A DNA stretch of 64,000 nt from Diprion similis (taxonomy: Eukaryota > Arthropoda > Insecta > Hymenoptera > Diprionidae), in assembly GCF_021155765.1 (NCBI RefSeq), contig NC_060118.1, positions 13,528,146-13,592,145 of the forward strand, in the 5' to 3' direction. Numbering within the stretch: position 1 is the stretch's first letter; every line of letters starts with the position of its first letter. The position numbers were made by a program, and so were the translations under genes. Positions 59,862-64,000 of the stretch are shown piece by piece. The notes beneath the pieces are model-generated. The model was not told where the DNA came from. It did not search any database and saw only the letters and a list, made by a program, of their open reading frames with translations.

Positions 59862-62800
59862 ATGAGTATAAAATCCGGAAGCTACCTGACACTCTTTGCC
59901 CTGTGGGTGATTACAGCGAGAGAAATTTTCGTAACCGGAGAACAAAGGTTCGAAGAAACGCCGGCTCTTTATCAAGAAGTATCCTCCGGAGATGACGTGC
60001 GTCTTAGGTGCAGGGTAAAGGATAAACGAGGACAGTGTGTATGGCAAAAGGACCGGAAGCCGGTGGGCATTCATCCGGGAAAATATGAGTGGGCGAGTGA
60101 TCGCGAGGGAGACTGTTCCCTCATCGTCAAGAGAGCATCTCTCGACTTCGATGACGGTCAATGGGAGTGCCAGGTTACCCCCGGAGATTTTGCCCGTCAG
60201 GACGCCCTCACATCCCTCCCAGCTCGCCTTCTGGTCAGAGGTAGGATTACTTATAGCGCCCCCGGATTTCAGTCCTATTCAAATTCTAATTCGGATCGGT
60301 TCTTTGTTCCGTCACGATCCAGTTGACCCCTGTTTCTATGGAAATATGCGTTACAAGCACCCGTCATTGGCCTTCGTTCAACTTTGAAGCACGTTTCCTC
60401 ATTCGTGTTCGGTGTTTTGAGGAGTCAGTTTTTTTTTTTAAATCTATATGCGTTGGATTAGGCGGAGCGTCACCTACTAATAGAGTAGCTATATGATACT
60501 TTTCCAATTTCACTGAGCTATTTTATTCAACTTATTCGTTTTAAGAACGTATCATGTTTCCGTTGCAGTAAGCCCGAGAAAACCGCGCCTCGAAGTCGAA
60601 GGTACAGTGTTGGGTTCAATCCTCACTCTGAGGGAGGGTCAAGAGGCAACGTTGTCCTGCGTATCTAGATACGGAAATCCGCCTGCGCTGATTAAGTGGT
60701 AGGCAAATAATACATGTTATCTACCGTTATTTTCTTGAGTCTAGATGTGTGTACATTGTACATATATACACCTGTAACGGGAAGAAAGTCATCACAGATA
60801 CAGAAAGTACAGAATTTAACAATCATTTACGCAGGTTTGTAGGTGGTAGCGAAGTAGCGTCTCTTAAGGACCAAACCAACGCAACGGAAGTCGACAATCC
60901 GAAGACCTGGGCAGCCCACAGCCTTCTTCGAGTCCGTGGCGAAAGGACGAATCACGGGAAGCCTGTTCGATGCCTGAGTATTCATCCGACCAGCATGGTG
61001 CCAGCGGTAGCAGAGTCGAAGCTCGATGTGCATTGTAAGTTAGATCTCGAGGTGATAAGAGGAAAAAAAAATCAACAACTTGACACATGATTAATATTCA
61101 CCCTTTATTTTCGCATAATACTTTTCCGTTCGTCAGATTCACCGGAAGTTAAGCTGGAAACGGTCCCAGGATCTCTCGCTGCGGCGTTGGAAGACTCGGA
61201 GAGTTTCCTGAGTCTGAAGTGCCTCGTGGACGCGAATCCCCCCGCAGTAGTCAAATGGTACAAAGACTCGGAGCCGGTGGTCGGGTTCAAGAACAGCGTC
61301 TTCCCCAGGGACAATCTAACAAACTCGAGCATTCCAGGAATGATCGGATTATCAGAGCTCCCATTCGAGCCTGTAAAACGAACAGACAAGGGTCTCTACT
61401 CCTGCCAGGCGTCGAATACGATCGGCGAAAGCCCGGCCGCTCACTACCGTTTCGACGTCCAATGTGAGCACGGAAGAAACTAAATTTACAGACTTGCAAT
61501 TAAAGCAAAACAATTGTTAATAACATCGTCCTGTTGCCTAGATGGTCCCAGAGTGACGTCCATTAGCGACAAACGCCAAGACGCAGGGGCGCCTAAGGTG
61601 GAAGAGGCGGTCGTTGCCGTCCTGGGTTCAAGCCTCGACACCTTCGAGTGCGAGTTGTTCGACGCGAACCCTTCGGCGATGTACAGGTGGGTCCACCTCC
61701 GAGGGGGCACGAACACCGAGATGATCTCTAATCCGGGTGACCGTGCAGGAGACGCCGGGCGTCGTCTGCGCCTGGAGAACGTCCAATGGTCCGACGAGGG
61801 TGAGTACCGATGCGTCGCCTATAACGTGATAAACGGAGTACGTCGAGAGGCGCCGAGCGACGCCCGCTACGTTCTCCACGTCACAGGGCCCCCCGAAATC
61901 CAGACGGGGGCCTCGTCGGCTGGGGAATCTGCGGACGGGGGCGACATCCGGTCCATCGGATGGGTCGGGGAACCGGTTCACAGACTGAGGTCCCGGTTCT
62001 GCTCCAGGCCTCCACCTCGCCTCGTCGCTTGGCAGTGGGGAAGCTCGCATATCAGGGCTGGTGAGTGATTTTCGATTACGGTGATGGAGATTAATGATAT
62101 AAGGAGAGTTCTGCGTACAGATCACGATACCGATATTTTATCCACTTCACAGCTCAGACACAAACTCTTTTTTTCGATGATCGACAAAGTCAACCAGAGA
62201 GAGGATGATTTCTACCCGAAAAAAGGGTTTGTGTCTGAACTGTGAAGCGGTTAAAATGTTGGTAAGATGTCGGTATCGGGATCTGTACGCAGAACTCACC
62301 TTCTATTACTACTATGGAGTGTTCTATGTAACAATCTAACATCCAAGCGATTGAATTTCCAGGAGAAAGCATTCCGCCGAAGTACGAAGCGCTTCCGTTA
62401 GAACCGATTATTGAGAACAAGATGGTGACGAATTGCTACTGGGCGAAGCTCGAGATAAAGGATGTGCAGAAGGAGGACGCGCGGGTTTATACGTTGCTGG
62501 TGGAGAGCGAGAAGGGCAGGGATTCGACAAATGTCCTTTTACTGGTACGGGACCCGATGGGGACGCGCTTGATCGCGGCAGCCGCGGCGGTCGGGACTTT
62601 GTTTCTTCTTGGGCTATTCGCGATCTGTCTTTACGCCGCGTTCAGGTCTAAACGAACCGATTTATACAGCCAGGAAGTTGAGGAGGGAAGCATTGCGGCG
62701 GACGCTTTTTACAGCCCAACGTCTACCGTCGACAGGCAGAGAAACGCCGATCAGTCTCAGATGCAGGCAAGCCAGGACCAGACCAAGTCGCTAGCTAACA

Positions 62801-62952
62801 ATAAAGAGCCGCTGCACGAAAGCCCTCTCGCTGTTCTTTATGGATACGATCACATTTCGAAACAGGCGGCTATGACTAGGTCGCCGATGAGCCCAGAAGC
62901 TCTGAAAGTTAGGCGAGCTCCCGTCGTTCTACAGGCTCCAACGATAGTTTAG
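59862..62952 (+). CDS. type I transmembrane Ig-superfamily protein (nephrin/IRRE-like cell recognition molecule)
   Basis: Probably a cell-surface recognition or adhesion protein. Six exons join in frame: 59862-60240, 60569-60698, 60835-61034, 61137-61463, 61542-62060 and 62363-62952, giving 714 aa. Residues 1 to about 26 form the signal peptide. Ig1 has C50-C103 plus an extra cysteine pair (C59, C85) and a WECQV motif. Three more Ig domains follow, with the YSCQAS and YRCVAY motifs of domains 3 and 4 in exons 4 and 5. A fifth Ig-like region (about 520-582) has C543 but lacks the usual second cysteine (VYTLLV in place of YxC). A transmembrane helix spans about 588-612. The cytoplasmic tail is 102 aa and ends in P-T-I-V, a possible class I PDZ ligand. 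The ATG at 59862 is preferred, as it starts the signal peptide. The precise orthologue is not certain by eye; the first domain resembles the nephrin/Kirre type and related insect Ig receptors. Confidence 0.85.
62106..62297. mobile_element. foldback inverted-repeat element in the last intron of the transmembrane Ig gene
   Basis: Left arm 62106-62176 and right arm 62217-62297 are inverted copies, with about 65 paired positions and one 11-base insertion in the right arm (around 62259-62269). The arms begin and end with complementary GAGTTCTGCGTACAGATC-type sequence. The loop is 40 bases. It has no coding capacity and resembles the terminal parts of the element at 4122-4228. It is likely a MITE-like or foldback insertion in the intron 62061-62362; a long hairpin RNA is the alternative. 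Confidence 0.65.
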
Positions 62953-63311
62953 CGAACGTTAACGTTATTTCATATGTTGAACGAAATACGTATTGACACA
63001 AATTTTTACCGAAAAGCTGGTTTCACAGTATGCTAGCGATAATATGCGTGGAATGTTGTATTATTGAATATAGTATAAAGATTATTTTTCTATTTAGAAC
63101 CCACACTGTCAATTTTTCTTTAACGATCAAATATTATTTACAGAGTCTGAAACGTTAATTGTTATGCCCGCAATAATCACTAATAATTAAATTACCGTTC
63201 GCTTTTAAAACATAATTGTTTGACATAATGTGACACCTAGCTTTTATTACCATTAATTATCATACTAATTATATTTAACTATTTATTGTTTTCATTGTTG
63301 TATTTTATAGA

Positions 63312-63333
63312 AATAAAAAAAAATATGAATAAA
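63312..63333 (+). terminator. candidate poly(A) signals of the transmembrane Ig gene
   Basis: AATAAA hexamers at 63312-63317 and 63328-63333, about 360-380 bp past the stop codon, with A- and T-rich sequence around. Confidence 0.5.
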
Positions 63334-63344
63334 GAATAAAAAGT

Positions 63345-63929
63345 AATAATACTTGATACAACGAAAATATCACCTTGGTATAAAAATTGAGAATTGAAAT
63401 GAAAATATTATCATTTAAAAACGAGTAACGTACAACATCACAACGCAACATGGCGACTGGCAGAAAACTAACTTGTTTTGAGATGGATGAAAATTGTACA
63501 TACTGTAAAAGTGTCGTATTCCAACTTTTAATAAGCGCCGTGTGGGATTTTTAATCGATAAATACCACCGAGGTCAGTCGAGGTTCAGAAGCTGATGTTA
63601 TTTCGGGATGATGAATGAAATTATGGGTATTACAAATGAACAGTTAGCCAAGGAGTTACATATAACAAATGCCCGTCTACGAGTCTCGTAGTCTATGACC
63701 GTTCGACTTCTCGTTTACACGCAGTTTTCTTACACCATGTTACCACGCATGGAGACTACTGAACGTGGAGACAGGTGTCTCAAAAATCCATGACAGACCG
63801 TCTGTCATTTGTAGGTTCATAGCACGAGAACCAATGTTTATTTAAACGTATAATCAACGGTAGAAAAACAGTTACTTAACGTGAAAGCAAACGACAGCAG
63901 GTGCATTTCACGGAGGTTCAATAATAACA
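63345..63929 (+). other. intergenic spacer and promoter region of SRP9
   Basis: About 580 bases between the presumed end of the transmembrane Ig transcript and the SRP9 start codon. The SRP9 promoter and 5' UTR must lie here; no TATA box or clear initiator was recognised. Confidence 0.4.
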
Positions 63930-64000
63930 ATGACGTACCTCAAGTCATGGGAAGAATTCGAGAAGGTTGCTGAGAGGTTATATCTCCAGGACCCATTGAA
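63930..64000 (+). CDS. SRP9: signal recognition particle 9 kDa protein, 5' end (cut by window edge)
   Basis: SRP9 pairs with SRP14 to form the Alu-domain complex of the signal recognition particle, which slows translation while the ribosome is targeted to the endoplasmic reticulum. The reading frame from ATG 63930 gives MTYLKSWEEFEKVAERLYLQ and then DPL before the window ends (23 full codons). The SWEEF, AE-LYL and DP motifs in this order are the conserved N-terminal signature of eukaryotic SRP9. The start is set by the first ATG and by the family's usual N-terminus. The rest of the gene (family length about 75-90 aa) lies beyond the window. Confidence 0.88.
   Translation, partial: MTYLKSWEEFEKVAERLYLQDPL

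Overview
This is a stretch of animal nuclear genome, most likely an insect and probably hymenopteran. Genes are split by GT-AG introns, there are abundant microsatellites and a large satellite array, and no operons or bacterial-style gene packing. The three intronless small heat-shock genes are of the insect lethal(2)essential-for-life (l(2)efl) type, with the N-terminal WWEDL signature familiar from bee and wasp proteins. The order-level placement is an inference from protein style, not from a search.

Layout. (1) 1-8700: non-coding DNA of mixed base composition with simple repeats, two guanine-rich motifs or homopolymers and a small inverted-repeat element (4122-4228). (2) 9104-27739, plus strand: a GPI-anchored immunoglobulin-superfamily adhesion protein (3 Ig + 1 FN3-like, 466 aa, 8 coding exons). 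Its signal-peptide exon is separated from the rest by a 16.3-kb first intron that holds a nested palindromic element (13903-14225) and a decayed ~121-bp tandem repeat (about 10250-10830). (3) 27740-31600: AT-rich, microsatellite-rich spacer. (4) about 31640-49365: a satellite array of 304-bp monomers, 57 near-complete copies, with dimeric (608 bp) and longer-range (3,648 bp) internal order and older, diverged monomers at both edges. (5) 50421-57054: a cluster of three small heat-shock genes, one on the minus strand and two on the plus strand, each with a TATA box and upstream heat-shock elements. (6) 59862-62952, plus strand: a six-exon type I transmembrane Ig-superfamily protein (714 aa) with a possible PDZ-binding tail, behind an Inr + DPE promoter candidate. 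(7) 63930-64000: the 5' end of the signal recognition particle 9-kDa subunit gene (SRP9), cut by the window edge.

The genes do not form one pathway. The two Ig proteins are cell-surface recognition molecules, the sHSPs are stress chaperones and SRP9 is housekeeping. The most unusual content is the satellite array and the dispersed foldback elements, followed by evidence of sequence homogenisation between two sHSP paralogues and a heat-shock-element core shared by all three sHSP promoters. All splice junctions given here were chosen by eye from GT/AG sites and frame continuity; no alignment or transcript data were available.
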